A DNA stretch of 5,301 nucleotides from an uncultured Collinsella sp. GTDB lineage: Bacteria; Actinomycetota; Coriobacteriia; Coriobacteriales; Coriobacteriaceae. The notes under the pieces were generated by a model, which did not search any database, was not told where the DNA came from, and worked only from the letters and a program-made list of their open reading frames with translations. The DNA is taken from NCBI GenBank assembly GCA_900553215.1, contig USCJ01000110.1:1-5301 (forward strand). Direction: 5' to 3'. The position numbers and the translations under genes were made by a program. Of this stretch, positions 5,289 through 5,301 are shown piece by piece; within the stretch, counting starts at the first letter, position 1; each line of letters begins with the position of its first letter.

Positions 5289-5301
5289 TTTAAACCACCC
5301 G

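Overview
The window is a chromosomal stretch of a high-GC bacterium. The closest fit I recognise is a gut actinobacterium of the class Coriobacteriia, Collinsella-like. This is an inference from the high-GC codon use, the SUF iron-sulfur assembly genes next to an Rrf2/IscR-type regulator, the strong GGAGG-like ribosome binding sites, and a secreted protein ending in an MPKTGD variant of the LPXTG sortase signal. No rRNA, tRNA, CRISPR array, insertion sequence or phage gene is visible, and no gene-free stretch exceeds 300 bases.

Left part, minus strand (1-1919): sufC is followed after 12 bases by sufB, which runs off the left edge. SufC is the ATPase and SufB the scaffold subunit of the SUF Fe-S cluster assembly complex. 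The rest of the operon (typically sufD, sufS, sufU) would lie beyond position 1. A 598-codon open frame on the opposite strand of these genes is a codon-bias shadow.

Middle (1920-2142): this divergent intergenic region is dense in sequence symmetry. It holds a site resembling the E. coli IscR type 1 operator (2015-2039) and an array of four alternating TGGGACAA / TTGTCCCA half-sites spaced about two helical turns apart (2048-2122). There is also a short direct repeat in the suf leader.

Centre, plus strand (2143-3276): an Rrf2-family regulator with three clustered cysteines is followed after 8 bases by a minimal nucleotidyltransferase (MntA-like). That gene overlaps a HEPN-domain gene (HepT / HI0074 family) by 14 bases. 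The regulator, antitoxin and toxin look like one transcript, which would place a HEPN/MNT toxin-antitoxin pair under the control of an Fe-S-sensing regulator that probably also controls suf. The pair is visibly lower in GC than its neighbours, suggesting later acquisition. This layout is the most interesting system-level observation here.

Right part, plus strand (3405-5183): a secreted, probably wall-anchored protein. It has a signal peptide, a lysozyme-like domain resembling the VgrG3-type C-terminal peptidoglycan hydrolase fold, a long two-part low-complexity stalk, a run of ten threonines, an MPKTG motif and a membrane helix. A strong intrinsic terminator follows (5216-5253), then a second GC-rich hairpin near the right edge (5268-5288).
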